Of a stretch of DNA of 64,000 nt, positions 35,482-48,096 are shown piece by piece. The notes under the pieces are model-generated. The model had not been told where the DNA came from. It saw nothing but the letters and a program-made list of their open reading frames with translations, and made no database searches. Position 1 is the stretch's first letter; each line of letters starts with the position of its first letter. Both the position numbers and the translations under genes were made by a program. The DNA is from Stictocephala bisonia (Eukaryota; Arthropoda; Insecta; Hemiptera; Membracidae), in assembly GCA_035578905.1 (NCBI GenBank), contig JAQJVL010000058.1:2919388-2983387 (forward strand). The letters are read 5' to 3'.

Positions 35482-35855
35482 ACCTCAATAACATAACTTT
35501 AACATGTTCATCTTAACCCCTCAACCTGTTTCACTTTGTATGATTATTTTGATTTTTTTTTTACAAACTTCATTTTACATTACCGTTTTCTTTTTATCAA
35601 TTTTGGACTTTTTGTAGTTGCACTTCTTGTATAGACACTACATGTTCTGTAAACTGTAACTGATGCACATCATGGAAAAGTTAATTAACTTAATCTACAG
35701 CTTGTATATTTTTCTTCTTTACTTTTAAACATGAGACTACTGTATCATTAACTAATGTTTTATGTTTTACTAAAATGATAGATAACATTTATGTATTGAC
35801 GCCATTACTAATCTTGAAGATTATGTAAATAAAGAGAATCTTGTATCTTGTATCT
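33936..35855 (+). mobile_element. 5'-truncated non-LTR retrotransposon, LINE-3 (best preserved)
   Basis: It keeps the full reverse transcriptase palm, the C-terminal region and a 3' UTR of about 370 bp. It ends in AATAAA (35,828) and a microsatellite tail built on TCTTGTA. The endonuclease and ORF1 are lost. Only one frame break is visible, so it is younger than LINE-1 and LINE-2. The style of motifs and the microsatellite tail put it in the CR1/Jockey assemblage. Its tail differs from the other two, so it is a separate subfamily. Confidence 0.85.
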
Positions 35856-36067
35856 TTGTACTAATACATAAATCAATGAAATATAAAGTTATAGGTTTAC
35901 TAGATAATTATTTAAGATAATGATAATGTAGTAAAAAATAGCCAGATAATCACAAAAATAAATCACAAATCTATAACTAAAGCTTACATTGGGTCTGTAC
36001 TCTAAAAATAATAATGTCACTAAATATGCACCATACTCAATGACAGTTTGGAACTTTTTATAATATA

Positions 36068-36613
36068 TTAGGGGACACCCCTGCACGCTTCGCGTGCCAA
36101 CCCCGACGCTCGTTACGCTCGATACACCTCGGCCTTCGGCCTCGGCATGTAACTATTCAATACAAAAATCGGTATATTAACTATATAACGTAAAATTACA
36201 ATATTACATTTCGGTACAGTATCTCACTCACACTAATTGCTTTGCCACCTATTTAGCCTATTTCAAGAGTGTTCATTTCATTTATTTTTGTTTAACAGCT
36301 GCAGATTAAACTCATAGTAAAATATTAAATAGTATAATGTCAAACATTCAAAATAGACATGTTTATTTATTTACAAAACAGCTGTTATTAATTTACTAAA
36401 ATCAACCCAATGTTATCCTTATGGACCAATCTTTTAAGGGTGCTTTATACCCCTTAGGAGTACTTTATCAAGATGAAAATACTTTAGTTGTCCTATTTAA
36501 GTTCTAAAGAAACAGTGTACAAAATTTCAGCTCTCTACCTACATGGGAAGTTGGAGAATTAGTGATGAGTGAGTGAGTCAATCAGTGAGGGCTTTGCCTT
36601 TTATATATATAGA
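36068..36613 (-). mobile_element. non-autonomous Helitron, copy 1 (546 bp)
   Basis: Read on the minus strand, the element starts TCTATATATATAAAAGGC after a host A (36,614). It ends with the hairpin GCACGC-GAA-GCGTGC, 11 nt of spacer and CTAA, followed by a host T. These are the diagnostic Helitron ends: 5' TC, 3' CTRR with a GC hairpin about 11 nt before it, and insertion between A and T without target duplication. It shares high identity with 46,845-47,399. It encodes no Rep/helicase. Several further small GC hairpins (for example GGCC-GAA-GGCC) lie near the 3' end. Confidence 0.85.
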
Positions 36614-37149
36614 TTATTGTAATAGTTTACTTAACTGACCAATTCGTACAAAATAGTTGCATCCTATTATCTTCTATTTCATATATTAAACAGGAAATAC
36701 GTAAAAGAATAGTAATTTTACTGTACAGCAAAAAAATAAGTAAATTAGTAGAAAATAACCTATAGTAAAGAATTAAACTTGAAAAGAGCTCTTAGAAAAC
36801 TTGAAACAAAAGTACACGTGCGGAATGTAAAACACCCCTGGCCATTTCCCGATGTGCGGCCAGAGACAGACTGGTTGATCTTGGTGGAGTAAATGAGGAA
36901 ATGGGAACAATAGAGACGACCACCAACATACAGAATAGACACCTAATTAGTAGGGGAGGTAACCTCTAAGGATTGTAGCTAAATACCCAATGGTTACAAA
37001 GACAAAGAATTGTGTCCTTTACATTTAGAACTGCTATAGTTATCCAAATTAAGGTTAGTTTTTACCAAAAATAAAATAAAGCAAATTGAATTACTTATAC
37101 TAAGAGTGGTGGTTTTGTTGAATCATGTGTTCGAAGGTTATGTATAAAG
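36614..37149. other. no gene seen
   Basis: AT-rich spacer. A 60-codon minus frame at 36,760-36,942 has no known feature. Confidence 0.5.
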
Positions 37150-37745
37150 ATCTGTTGAGAGTCGTACGTACGAACGGCGTATTGGTGGTCTTATCGAGTG
37201 AGAGTCGAGTGTACGATCGATGTATTTGTGGTTCTGTTGAGCGAGAGTCGTGTAGACGAACCGCGTATTGGTGGTCCTGTCGAGTGAGAATCGTGTGTAC
37301 GAGCGATGTATTGGTGGTCCTGTTGAGTGAGAGTCGTGTAAACGAACCACGTATTGGTGGTCCTGTCGGGTGAGAATCGTGTGTACGAACGACGTATTGG
37401 TGGTCCTGTCGGGTGAGAATCGTGTGTACGAACGGCGTATGGGTGGTCCTGTCGAGTGAGAATCGTGTGTACGAATGGCGTATGAGTGGTCCTGTCGAGT
37501 GAGAGTCGTGTAGACGAACCGCGTATTGGTGGTCCTGTTGAGTGAGAATCGTGTGTTCGAACGACGTATTGGTGGTCCTGTCGAGTGAGAATCGTGTGTA
37601 CGAACGATGTATTGGTGGTCCTATTGAGCGAGAGTCTTGTAGACGAACCGCGTATTGGTGGTCCTGTCGAGAGAGAATCGTGTGTACGAACGACGTATTG
37701 GTGGTCCTGTTGAGTGAGAGACGTGTATACAGTACCAATTGCGGG
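37150..37745. repeat. 43-bp minisatellite array, about 14 units
   Basis: GTATTGGTGGTCCTGT recurs every 43 bp with GTGAGAATCGTGTGTACGAA between. Two unit types (TGTGTACGAACG and TGTAGACGAACC) are intermixed. Because 43 is not divisible by three and the minus strand of the unit lacks stops, two minus frames stay open for 212 and 194 codons with a 43-residue protein period. These are artefacts. Confidence 0.92.
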
Positions 37746-38040
37746 TGAATGACTCTCTTGAGTTATGTGTTCCAAGATTATGTGGAAAGATCTGCTGAGG
37801 GTGTTGTGTACGACGGGTTTATGGAAGAATCTGTTAAGAGTCCGTGTACGAAGGGCTTGTGGGTGATTCTATTGTAAATAAAGTGTATGATGGGTGTGTG
37901 AGAGGATCTGTTGAGACTCGTGTGTACATAGGGCGTGTGCGTGGTTCTGTTGAGTGTCATATATACGAATGGCGCGAGGCGTGTGGGTAGTTCTGTTGTG
38001 AGTCAAGTGTACGAAGGGTGTAGGTCGTTTGTGTGGTGAG
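37746..38040. repeat. degenerate tail of the 43-bp array
   Basis: Blocks such as TCTGTTGAGACTCGTGTGTAC and GTGTACGAAGGG continue at irregular spacing. It looks like older, decayed units at the array edge. Confidence 0.6.
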
Positions 38041-39784
38041 AGTTATCTGAATGATGGGTCTGTTGTTGGTGGGTATTTTGAGATTTGTGTATTAAATGTG
38101 TGTGTGAGTGGTCTCAGTACTGAATATGGACAAAACACCGTACATGAGTGCCCCTCCCCTCCCCGTCATGACAGGTATCAGGTCATTCGGTTATACTACT
38201 CCGTTTCAACAGGCAGTAATCCGTTTTAGGCCAACCATCACGGGTACGTATCAGCCTGTCTATGTGACACAAATCCCATATATGAGGGCTTCCCCCCCCC
38301 ATAAGGGGTGTCATATCATCTAGTTTACGCTCGCTCGTTGAAGGTACATTTCACCACAATGTACTCCCTTATCTGTTATCTTTTTTTGGCGGTGTTCACC
38401 CCTTATTTGATTTACTGTGTGAATCCTGATAACATGTACTCTAACTTTTACCATGTCTTTTCCAGTCGTGTTTTTTTTTAAATAACTTAAAATACAACTA
38501 AATATTTTATTTTTTGTATTTTAATTAGTTATGTTAATGTAAAGTAACTCGGCTACATATGAGAGGGTGGGTTAACTACATCCAAACAACACTTTATACT
38601 TCTGTCCAAAGGGAAAATTGTCACCTTGTTTCATATATTACATTTTCAGGATTAATAATGTAATAAACATACAACAAGTCTTGTTTACTCTACAACAAGT
38701 CTGAACACAAATTGAACATTAGAAACCAACTTATGTTATTACAGGTTTAAAGTAGTCACTTGTGCTAAAATTACCTCATAACAAGCGGCTGTTTAAGTAT
38801 GTAAGCTCGCTTATTCCCACATAACTTTGTAAAGTGTTTTATAATTTGGTTTCATTACTTCTGTGGCGTTTCAAAGTTTTTAAATGCCTGTATAAGTGCT
38901 ATTCCAGCAACATAACAGCACTGCTTTATTTTTAGCTCCTTTTTCTTTATTAAATGAAATTATAGTTTGTTTTATGCCTTTGATAAATACACAGCTATTT
39001 ACTTATGATTATTCAAGCTTAATTGTCTACTGAAGTAAATATAATACATAGAATCGTCACTCATATGAGTTAAGATTCAGGTTGTTTTACCTTGTAAAAT
39101 ACATTTTTTTAAACATATAAACAAGTTATTTTATAAAAATTTCAGCAGACCCGATTTCATATTACAGTGGAAATTAAAATAAATTATTCACCGACAAATT
39201 AGTTAATTTATTTATGTGTATTTTGATAGAACTTATTTTTAAATATGTATATTTGCAATGTCTATGTTCTCCGCTTCATATTTGTAACTTCTCTGCTCTC
39301 AATTGCTCTCAAGATAGGACATTGATGTCTCCCTAAGCATAAAATGCATTTTTAAGGGAGAAATAGACCAGTATTCATTTTGTTGGTATATAATACACGA
39401 CTTACTTTCATTATTATTAGTTAATCATATTCCCAATGTTGTAGTGATAACAATTATATTATATTAGCCAAAAGCCCTTCCTTCACTACGGGGTGGTTCT
39501 CTACGCTTGCTTATTCTTCCCTCCGTGGTTCCCTCTAAACCATCACATCAGTACAAAAGCTCAGCCTGCTGAAGTTCTCCTGGATAATAAAAAAAATGTA
39601 TGTTCTGTAAAACCCTATAAATGTACTTTAGGGCGATGCTAAGTAGTGCAGTCATGTCACAGTTTGTAGAAATGACCTTAAACACGTCATAATAAAAACC
39701 AACTTATGTTTCGTGCTATGTTTATGTTTGTTAATCACCTGTTTGAAATAAATTATCAAATTAAATTAATGCAAATGTTACTGG
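38041..39784. other. no gene seen
   Basis: Mixed composition. Near 38,145-38,300 are C-rich runs and short frames without known domains. The rest is AT-rich. Confidence 0.45.
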
Positions 39785-40308
39785 AAATAAATGGTTCCAA
39801 AGAAATGGTACAAACTTTTCCTCATATTAAACACTAAAAATTCGAAACTTAAAATTACCAGTTTGATTCCCAAATATGTTTTTTGTCGTAACTCAAAACT
39901 AGTTAAGATAGAGACATGCAGTTTTTACTAAAATATTTTAAATTATTTACGTACATCTTTCCTGAAAATGTAATCTAAGTCGTTAGAGCCATTTTCGAGA
40001 AAATTCCATTGTTGTATGATTTTTGCCAATAAAAATAAAAAACTAAAATTTCAAAAAGTAAAAACGTCTTGAGATATTGGCTAAATACACACACATACCA
40101 AATTTCATAAAAATTGATCCATCAGTTTGGTCTTCAGCGAACTGCTCATACACACATACGGACAGACATCAAAACACTTTTTCGAAACAAACCACTTTAT
40201 TAGGTTCAGAGGACCCTAAAATGGATTTTTAGACCAACTTGTAAAAAAATCTTTTTTGACGATCACAATACTTTCTCTATGCTAACGCATAATGGGAGAA
40301 AGTAAAAA
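39785..40308 (+). repeat. dispersed repeat R2, copy 2 (524 bp)
   Basis: Collinear with 10,961-11,485 from AAATAAATGGTTCCAAAGAA to TAACGCAT and a final GTAAAAA. Differences are mainly substitutions and short indels. It carries no open frame and has the same orientation as the other two copies. Confidence 0.78.
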
Positions 40309-43300
40309 TGAACGTTGAGGGGCTGTTTCTATCCCTTGAGAATACAATTTCGATAAATATTTTCATAGTGGATCTCTGTAATAGTTAGTACAAATTATTT
40401 TACTTGTATTGTAACTGTAATTGCTTGTTTAAAATAACATGAAATTTATTTTAATATGTATTCTGAAATGTATATATTAAATTTCTTTGCTACTGTTGTA
40501 TTAATATATGTCTATAAGACATTCGAATACAATATTAATGTTTTTGTTAACTTTTGGGGTAGTTAATCATCCATTGAACTCTGAATATGATAAAGGCCGT
40601 CGCCAAGGTGTATTTGGTTGAACTACAAATACATAATAGCAATAAACATGAAATAACTTGCAGTATAAATTTATTCTCAAAGAAAAAAATACCAAACATT
40701 TTTATTTAGCCTTATTCTAAAGTAGTAAATATATCTAGCGGCTCACAAAATCATAGATACAAAATGTCTGAATTTAATGTATTAGAATGAATAATGTTCA
40801 ACGTCTCCCCGTTTATTTGTAACAAAGTATCTGAATTAATAAATAAACATTAAAAAAACTACATATACTATTCTTGTAGTTAGTTAATACATATTGACAC
40901 ACTATGTTAAAAAAAATTTATTAAAAAAGATGTTTTACAACAATAAACAGAATAAATATTATAAATTTGAACAAAGAAACTTCATTGTATATCAAAAGTT
41001 TCCAACAAACGTTTAATAAACGTAAAGTTCCATTCCAGCCAAAAGTGCAAATACAGGCGTAGGAAAAGTGCGACGGCAAAGTACACACGGGCAGCTCTTG
41101 ACTTTCTGCAAGGGTTGTTAATGACGGGAAAGTACGCAGGGGTTGAAGTTGAACAGAAGTAGATATTTAACTGACGATAATATGAACTTTTTGAGGTAGA
41201 ACTTTTTTTAATCGCACTTGTTACCATTCTAGATATGTCACTTTAATAAGATGTACCTAAGCTGTATGTGTGAATATGTATTTAGTGTTTATCACGTATA
41301 GAAGTGCACATAAATAAAAAAGTTTGCGTTAAAACGTTGAAAATCTACAGTTTATTATGTTGTATAATTTTAGTAAAAAACATCTCATTAAGCCCTCCCA
41401 ACCACTCTACCTACATAGCAATCGAGAACGCCTTTCTCACAGTATTATTATTAATATATATGTAGCTATAAATCTCAAAATATTCTTCCACAAATCTGAC
41501 AGATTTTAACAAACGATTATATCAAATACTTCACGAGTCTTCGAAAATGTGGTTAAATTTAAAGAAAGATTGTCGAAACCTTATTAGAGCATTATGCAGA
41601 GAAACCGTTTACATCCACCCCTAAGTATGTGGATGTCGAGGGCGAAAGAGAGAAATAGCTGATAAAGAGTTTGAAATTACTTTAAGTGGGGACAATGGAA
41701 AAGTTTAAGAGGACAATTGTGTAATCTCGCAAACTGTAATGCTCTGATGTCCGTTGTAAAATAAGTGGAACTGGAGTTAAACTGACGACAGTAGACGGGT
41801 TGTAAATTGTACAGCCCTTGTAAAATAAAACAATGAAACCTTCCTCGCCACTTACGAAAAGTTGCAAGATTTGGTGTTACGAGTGGTGCTTTAGCCTTTG
41901 ATGTTTTTCGAAAACGAAATACACGAAAAAGAAAAGCTTTGACTCAGAACAGCTGCAGGATCTAAATAATTACTGTTATAAAATAAACTGATGCAACAGT
42001 TCAATTGAGAAAAAAATTTTGAGTATTTAGTTCTTTCGTCATCGAGTTCAGAGTTATGGTCCATAAGTTTGGGGAGAGTATAAAGTGTTTTCAGTGAAAA
42101 AGTGTTGTGGGCTTATAAATATTTATGTTTAACGCAATGTTTAATAACAGTTGAAGCTGTAAAACGTGTCCCCCCCCCAGGATATCGTAGTGTTCAGATG
42201 TGTTGTAAAATAAAGTTTGTCATTATGATAACTGAGATGCAAAAAACAGTATTGCAAACTACTCATACGAAAAACAGAGTTTGTTTTGCATCCAGCACTA
42301 AATATTTTACAACGTTTTGGTAAAATTAAATGGTACAGGCAACACTTTCAGAAAAAGGAATGCTGCATACTGGAGCAGCAAGATCTATTTGAAAACAAGT
42401 TACTAGATGTGTCTTACTGGGATTTGTTCTTTATGCTTTCTTCATCCGATTCACAAATGTGATATTACTTCAATTGAACCAAATGAGTTCTTGCTCAATT
42501 TTAGTCACGTACAACACTCGATTTAAGTGACACTTTGATTGAAAGAAGGGACTAAACGTGTCAAGCAATCTGTCATAAAAGGCTTAACAACAATGTTATG
42601 GTTGTTAACACGACGACAGCATAATGTAAGTTGCGAATCATGAACATGACAGGGCTTACAGTTGCAGACGTCACTCTAGAACATGAGGTGGATTTCATAG
42701 AACTAACTGCAGGCGCAGATCTTACTTGAACACCATACTATTACTGGACTTGTTGTTTTTATAAAAATAAACATTTTGCTGAACCCAAATAATAATATAA
42801 GTAAATACAATATAAAAGTATTTATATAATATAAATAAATATAATAATACAGGTAAATATAACAGCAAGACCCAAACATTTAATAAAAATTTCCGAGGTA
42901 AGAAAATAGTATTTACAGAAATTTCACTTTACGAAATATGGCTGTTGCACACTGTCTGCAATTCCTTCAACGAATATGACTAATGCCTCATAAATACAAA
43001 AATCAATTGATTTCACTGTAACCTGGTTATTAAGACTTTCTTTGCTAAACAATTGACTAGCCACAAACAAGTAATTGTACTTTCACGCTCTAATCTAACT
43101 GATCTCTTTCCTCTACCATGAAGGTTTGATCTTCATCGTTCACCACCCCTGTATGATTCCAATACTGTTGTATGAACTTTGTGAGGATCATATTAAAAAT
43201 TTTCTTCCTATGCTGGAACTTATAAGAAAACACAAAGAAAATACTCATTAGGTAAAAAAAACAAACAACAAGACCAAACCAAATCCTCAGTGAACTAAGG

Positions 43301-44033
43301 ATCAAGACTGCTGATTTGCATTATACAACAGAATAAATTTCGTAGGTGATCAAAATTTGTAAATTAAAATCTGTCAGAGATAACACGAACTTCGTTTGTA
43401 GATTTCTCAGTCCAATTTTGAGAGGAAAGAGATTTACTACATTGGCATAAAGTCACATATGACCTCACCTTTGGTGGGCCGAGGACGACTTAAAAAAACT
43501 CCTCCACACCTCAATAGGGTTAATATTTTTTTTAAATTAGTTTATTTTTGTACATATAGAAAAAATGTTATTATATTCTATATATTATTTTATATGTATT
43601 TACGTAAATTTATCATTTTATACACACGTTTCATCACTATTAAACATTATTTAAATAAGATATATCTAATTCTGATTCAGAAGTGTGAAAGTAATCAGAA
43701 CTACTGCTGCTGAACCAGTTTCACAGTTCAGCTAATGATGTTATTCAATGTTCATTTGTATTGAAATCAGGTGTACATTAAACAGGCTTTTGTTCACTTG
43801 TCCTTCAAGTAAAAAATAAAAAAAACATATACAGTATATTATAATTTATCACGTTAAAGTAATAATTTTACTATGGCAAGTTTTTAAAATATTCTATTAC
43901 TATATTTTTAGTAAATGACTGCGATCTGTGATTTTAAATATTACACAAATTTAATTTGCTTTGTTATTTGTTTACAGCCCCAACAATTAATTTTCTGATT
44001 AGTCACGTTTGAAAGCTTTTTTTATTGGAAAAA
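40309..44033. other. no gene seen
   Basis: The longest stretch without any assigned feature (3.7 kb). It is AT-rich and holds small frames of 61-84 codons without recognisable domains. The phrase TTGTAAAATAA recurs loosely between 41,750 and 42,220. A short C run lies near 42,172. Confidence 0.5.
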
Positions 44034-44207
44034 TTATATAATGTTTTGAAATGAACTGCAATATTCCAATAAGTTATATTTTTTAAATGAGGCCTTTCGT
44101 AGTCAAAGACAAATAGTCTGACGGTGTTGTCTTGGTAACGAAAGGCCTGACTGAGAAAAAATTGAAAATAATTGGAGTAATGCAGTTTATTTCAACAAAT
44201 TATATGT
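44034..44207. repeat. imperfect hairpin of about 174 bp
   Basis: Arms of about 70 bp pair around an axis near 44,119. The core is AGGCCTTTCGT (44,090-44,100) against ACGAAAGGCCT (44,138-44,148). Pairing continues outward through ACTGCA/TGCAGT and ATATAAT/ATTATAT. The tight central part (about 60 nt) has the size of a pre-miRNA stem-loop, though its loop is irregular. It could equally be a MITE. Confidence 0.6.
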
Positions 44208-45119
44208 CTGATTAATTATATTAATATTATTGTTGATATTATGTTATTTTAATATTTTAATTTATGTTAATATAATTGTTTTAACCGAAAAAATATTTAT
44301 AGTTATAAGAATAATGAATAATCAGTAAAAATAATCTAAGCATTTGTACTTGACTCTTTTATTATTATTATTACTAGAATATTAAGCATTTTTTTTTTTA
44401 AATCCAATTTGGGGTACGAGAAATCAATAATTCCTTTTTTACACTACATATTTGCCTGTTTTAGTTTTCTTTAATACTTTTATTCTTTCAGATTTGGCCT
44501 TCTTATTTTCTTCAGACGTTTCTACCAGTCTTGAGTTTGGATTTTTCTTGACACCTTAAATGTTGGCCCTTTAGCTCAGTCTTCTTTATGTCATGCTATA
44601 TTATTTATCTAAGGAAAATTTAATTCATGCAAGTTATTTTGAATATTATTGAACAAATTGTTTTGTTTTTATATTGAAACAGAAATATAAGATTCATTTT
44701 GTAAATCTGGTATCCATCATCCTAAAGATATGTGCATAGAAAGTCATCCTTCTATTACGTTCAACTTTAGATAACTCCAAGAATAAGTTATTCTTTAACT
44801 GTGGAAATAAATAAGATATTTGAGTTTTCTTTCATTTAATGCACACTCTAGTACATAGATCATGTTGGTATACCCTTGCGGCCCCCATAATTGGGCCCTT
44901 GGTCTGTTGGGGTCGCAGTTGTTTTTCGCAGGTTTCAGTATTTATGTTTTCTTTTGTTTGTTTTTGTTTTTGAATATATCTGTTTCATTACAATTTAATC
45001 TTATGTTTAATAATTTAGCTTATGTCTGGTTGTATTTAAACTGTATTTATATTATTCTATTATAACCAAGAATATATTATATAATTTGGAGTACTTTATT
45101 TAGGCGAATAAGTTATAAT
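44208..45119. other. no gene seen
   Basis: AT-rich. The 67-codon frame at 44,862-45,065 is hydrophobic and Phe/Leu-rich but matches nothing I know. Confidence 0.45.
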
Positions 45120-45257
45120 TGTGTTTCTTTAGTTATTTAAGTTTTTTTTTTTTATTTTTCATCAAATGTGCCTTTTTATTGTGATCAATAATTTTGCCTG
45201 TGACACTAATCTGTACCTGTGAAAACAATAAATACATTTATTATTATTATTATTATT
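45120..45257 (+). mobile_element. possible 3' end of a non-LTR element with (TTA)n tail
   Basis: A U-rich stretch is followed by CCTGTGAAAACAATAAATAC (AATAAA signal) and (TTA)n at 45,238-45,257. This arrangement is typical of the 3' terminus of several LINE clades. No coding part was recognised upstream. Confidence 0.35.
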
Positions 45258-45258
45258 A

Positions 45259-45350
45259 CACTTACACTGGTATAAACCTACCCACCAACCCATACATGTA
45301 CACTGGTATAAACCTACCCACCAACCCATACATGTACACTGGTATAAATG
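45259..45350. repeat. dispersed GGGTGGGT minisatellite (locus 2, inverted), 36-bp units
   Basis: CACTGGTATAAACCTACCCA recurs at 45,265 and 45,301, with a partial third unit at 45,337. On the minus strand the unit reads TGTATGGGTTGGTGGGTAGG plus TTTATACCAGTG, matching the other loci. Confidence 0.8.
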
Positions 45351-46654
45351 CAGAATCTGACAGTTTTTCGATATTTTTATCTGATACTAACTTTATTTAA
45401 TTGTTTTGAAAATTAAATCTAAGTATCTTTGTTATTATTTTTCTTTCTTTGTTTCTTAAATTATCTACCAAACCCTTATTGTTCAGTGCAAGAGTATCTG
45501 CAACGTATAATGCTTCCTGTTTTATAACGCACTGTACTTAACAGTTAAGAGTTTAAAATTTAAGTTCCTAGATAATTAACTTTTTTTGTGTGCACTTTTT
45601 ATTAACTGAAAAGCTAACTCCAGTTTCTGGGTCCTAGATTCAAGTGCTTTGTTTTTCAATGCATTCCAAATATTAAAATCGTTCTACCCTCTCAATATGT
45701 CCATTGTTGATCTACATCTGTCTGGGCAAGTTTAGAACGTTTGTGTTTTTTTTTCAACAGAAAATTGTAGTCCAAATGTTGTTACTTGTTTGTGCCGTAC
45801 CTAAATTGTACTCGTTATTAATATTAATTAGTTATAATTCCTTAACACATAATATTTTATACTGCTTATTGTAGTTAATTTATCTTTTATACGCAATAAA
45901 TATTATAAAAGCACTTTTCTATCAACAACCTTTAGAGTCTCGTAAAAGTTTTTTGTCTAAGACCTAAAATAAATTATTCTCGACTAACTATTTTTGATCA
46001 ATCTATTGTACTAAGAAAAATAAGCTTGTAGATCATTGTTTGGTTAAAAAATGAGAAAAAAAATTAAATGCATTTTTTGTTAAACATAAATGAAAGTACT
46101 TTTGTTGTAGTCCCATTCCTAAAATGACAATATATAATGTGTTTTCATCAGATATCGAAGTCACATTCAAGAAACTTAAGAAGAAAAAATTACAACAACA
46201 ACAATAAAACAATACCAAACCAATTTCAGGTCCACGCCGAATATTGTGCCCAATTAGCATGTATATTGATCACAGCTGTTGGGGTCGCACCATGAATATG
46301 CACAGCCAATAAACAATTACTCACGTCCGTAGTGTACCCAGATCGAATACCTGTTGTTGGTAGGTTTCTAATTGCAGTGTTAAATCGTGACACCGATCTG
46401 TGTGTGACTGAGTTAGTTCTAAATTGTTAGAGTTACGAAGTAACTTCGAGATACACGTACAATAATGCTGGTGGAATGTTGTACCGTGGATCAATAGTTA
46501 CACCCCCATGAAAGTTAGGTGGAGCCAGCGTCTTAGGCGAGATAGCACAGGTTCGAATATATAGCCTTGACTATATATATATATTTTTATTTGAATGTCC
46601 CAACTTGAATTCTGAGCGCTCTTACAGCAAATTCTGGAACAACAAGTAGTTTTG
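45351..46654. other. no gene seen
   Basis: AT-rich. The 75-codon minus frame at 46,033-46,260 shows nothing recognisable. Confidence 0.5.
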
Positions 46655-46730
46655 AAAGCTACAACCAATGACGTGACGATGTAAGCCAGCCGCAACCATA
46701 GCAACGCCTTTACGTCTTGCATTGTTGCCA
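46655..46730. promoter_or_regulatory. promoter-like cluster: CCAAT, CRE and X-box-like sites
   Basis: In about 40 bp there are CCAAT (46,665-46,669), TGACGTGA (46,669-46,676) and GCAACCATAGCAAC (46,692-46,705). The last is one base short of an RFX X-box. The combination of NF-Y, CREB and RFX sites is known from regulated promoters, but no exon was found beside it. Inference only. Confidence 0.25.
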
Positions 46731-46844
46731 CTTTTCAGTTGATAATGGATCTGAGTGTGAGTAAGCATATGATCGTGAACTTCCTTATTGTTTTGTCATT
46801 TATATTGTTATTTCCAGTATTAAAAAGGATACTTTAATTAGTAA

Positions 46845-47399
46845 CTAGGGGACACCCCTGCACGCTTCGCGTGCCAACCCCGGCACTCGCAGCACTCGAT
46901 ACACATCGGCCTTGGGCCTTGGCATGTAACTATTCAATACAAAAAAATTGTAGATTAACTATATAACGTAAAATCACAATATTAAACTTAGTTACAGTAT
47001 CTCACTCTTAGTAATTGCTTTGCCACCTATTTAGCCTATTTCAACCATGTTCATTTCATTTATTTTTGTTTAACAGCTGAAGATTAAACTCAGTAAAATA
47101 TTAAAAATGCATCAATAGTATAATGTCAAACATTCAAAATAGACATGTTTATTTACAAAACAGCTGTTATTAATTTACTAAAATCAACCCAATGTTATCC
47201 TTATGGAGCAATCTTTTAGGGGTTGTTTCTACCGCTTAGGAGTACTTTATCAAGATGAAAATACTTTAGTTGTCCTATTTAAGTTCTAAAGAAACAGTGT
47301 ACAAAATGTCAGCTCTCTACCTACATGGGAAGTTGGAGAATTAGTGATGAGTGAGTGAGTCAGTCAGTCAGTGAGGGCTTTGCCTTTTATAGGTTTAGA
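46845..47399 (-). mobile_element. non-autonomous Helitron, copy 2 (555 bp)
   Basis: On the minus strand the element starts TCTAAACCTATAAAAGGC after a host A (47,400). It ends with the same GCACGC-GAA-GCGTGC hairpin, 11 nt, and CTAG, then a host T. It is collinear with copy 1, differing by substitutions, a GTCA expansion near 47,361 and short indels. The CTAA/CTAG difference fits the CTRR rule. No coding capacity. Confidence 0.85.
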
Positions 47400-47895
47400 T
47401 AGATTGTTCTATTGTTCTTATTAACCAATTTAAAATGCCTCTTCAAGAGGATATCCATGTAACTCTGTTGTGTGTCAAACACAGTACACTTGGCAACACC
47501 GCACGACAGAGCTACACACAAATGCCACTAAGCGCGCTCATGTCAAATCGGGACATTCATTACATAACGTATAGAGGTTTTCATCAATAATATGAACTTT
47601 GTAGTGTACTGGTTCTCCCCATTATTCTGTCTAAATTAAGTTCTTTTTATGATTCAATAGTCAATGAGGAACAGGCATGGTTCAAAAGGACATCGGTATC
47701 TCAGTTCTAGTTATTGCGATTCAGCCATATGGACTCTATAGGTACTGTGCTGGTTTACATAACTAACTGTCATGAGACTTTTCCGAATATTGTACCCCTG
47801 TACAAGACGTACAGGCCTAAAAGTTCTCTTGAACTGCAAACGTATACCAAACTACACCTACCCCATCACTGAAGCAAAAAAAAAAAAAAAAAAAA
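47400..47895. other. no gene seen; ends in a poly(A) run
   Basis: Ordinary sequence, then about 19 A at 47,877-47,895 immediately before the 1.65-kb duplication. Confidence 0.5.
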
Positions 47896-48096
47896 CATAT
47901 ACCAGATAGCTATATAAACAATCTTAATATATTCTATGTCATATCAAATACAGTTATACACGTACGTATTCAGTACATACTGGTTACCCAATCCCACCTA
48001 AAATTGGCCTTGAGTTCAAAATTATCAGATAGGGGTAAATTTTTTAATTCAAGATAAAATGTTTGAAAACTGACCAACTGTTATATATGTATTCTT

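Noticed and set aside
37100..37775. Minus-strand open frames of 212 and 194 codons
   Set aside because: They follow the 43-bp array exactly. The unit lacks stops on that strand and 43 is not a multiple of three, so more than one frame stays open with a 43-residue period. Not a gene.
44862..45065. Hydrophobic 67-codon frame as a small membrane protein
   Set aside because: Phe/Leu/Ile richness is expected from T-rich DNA; no start context or homologue is recognisable.
46498..46731. 77-codon minus frame starting at the X-box-like cluster
   Set aside because: It runs through the putative regulatory sites and a TA-rich run and shows no known domain.
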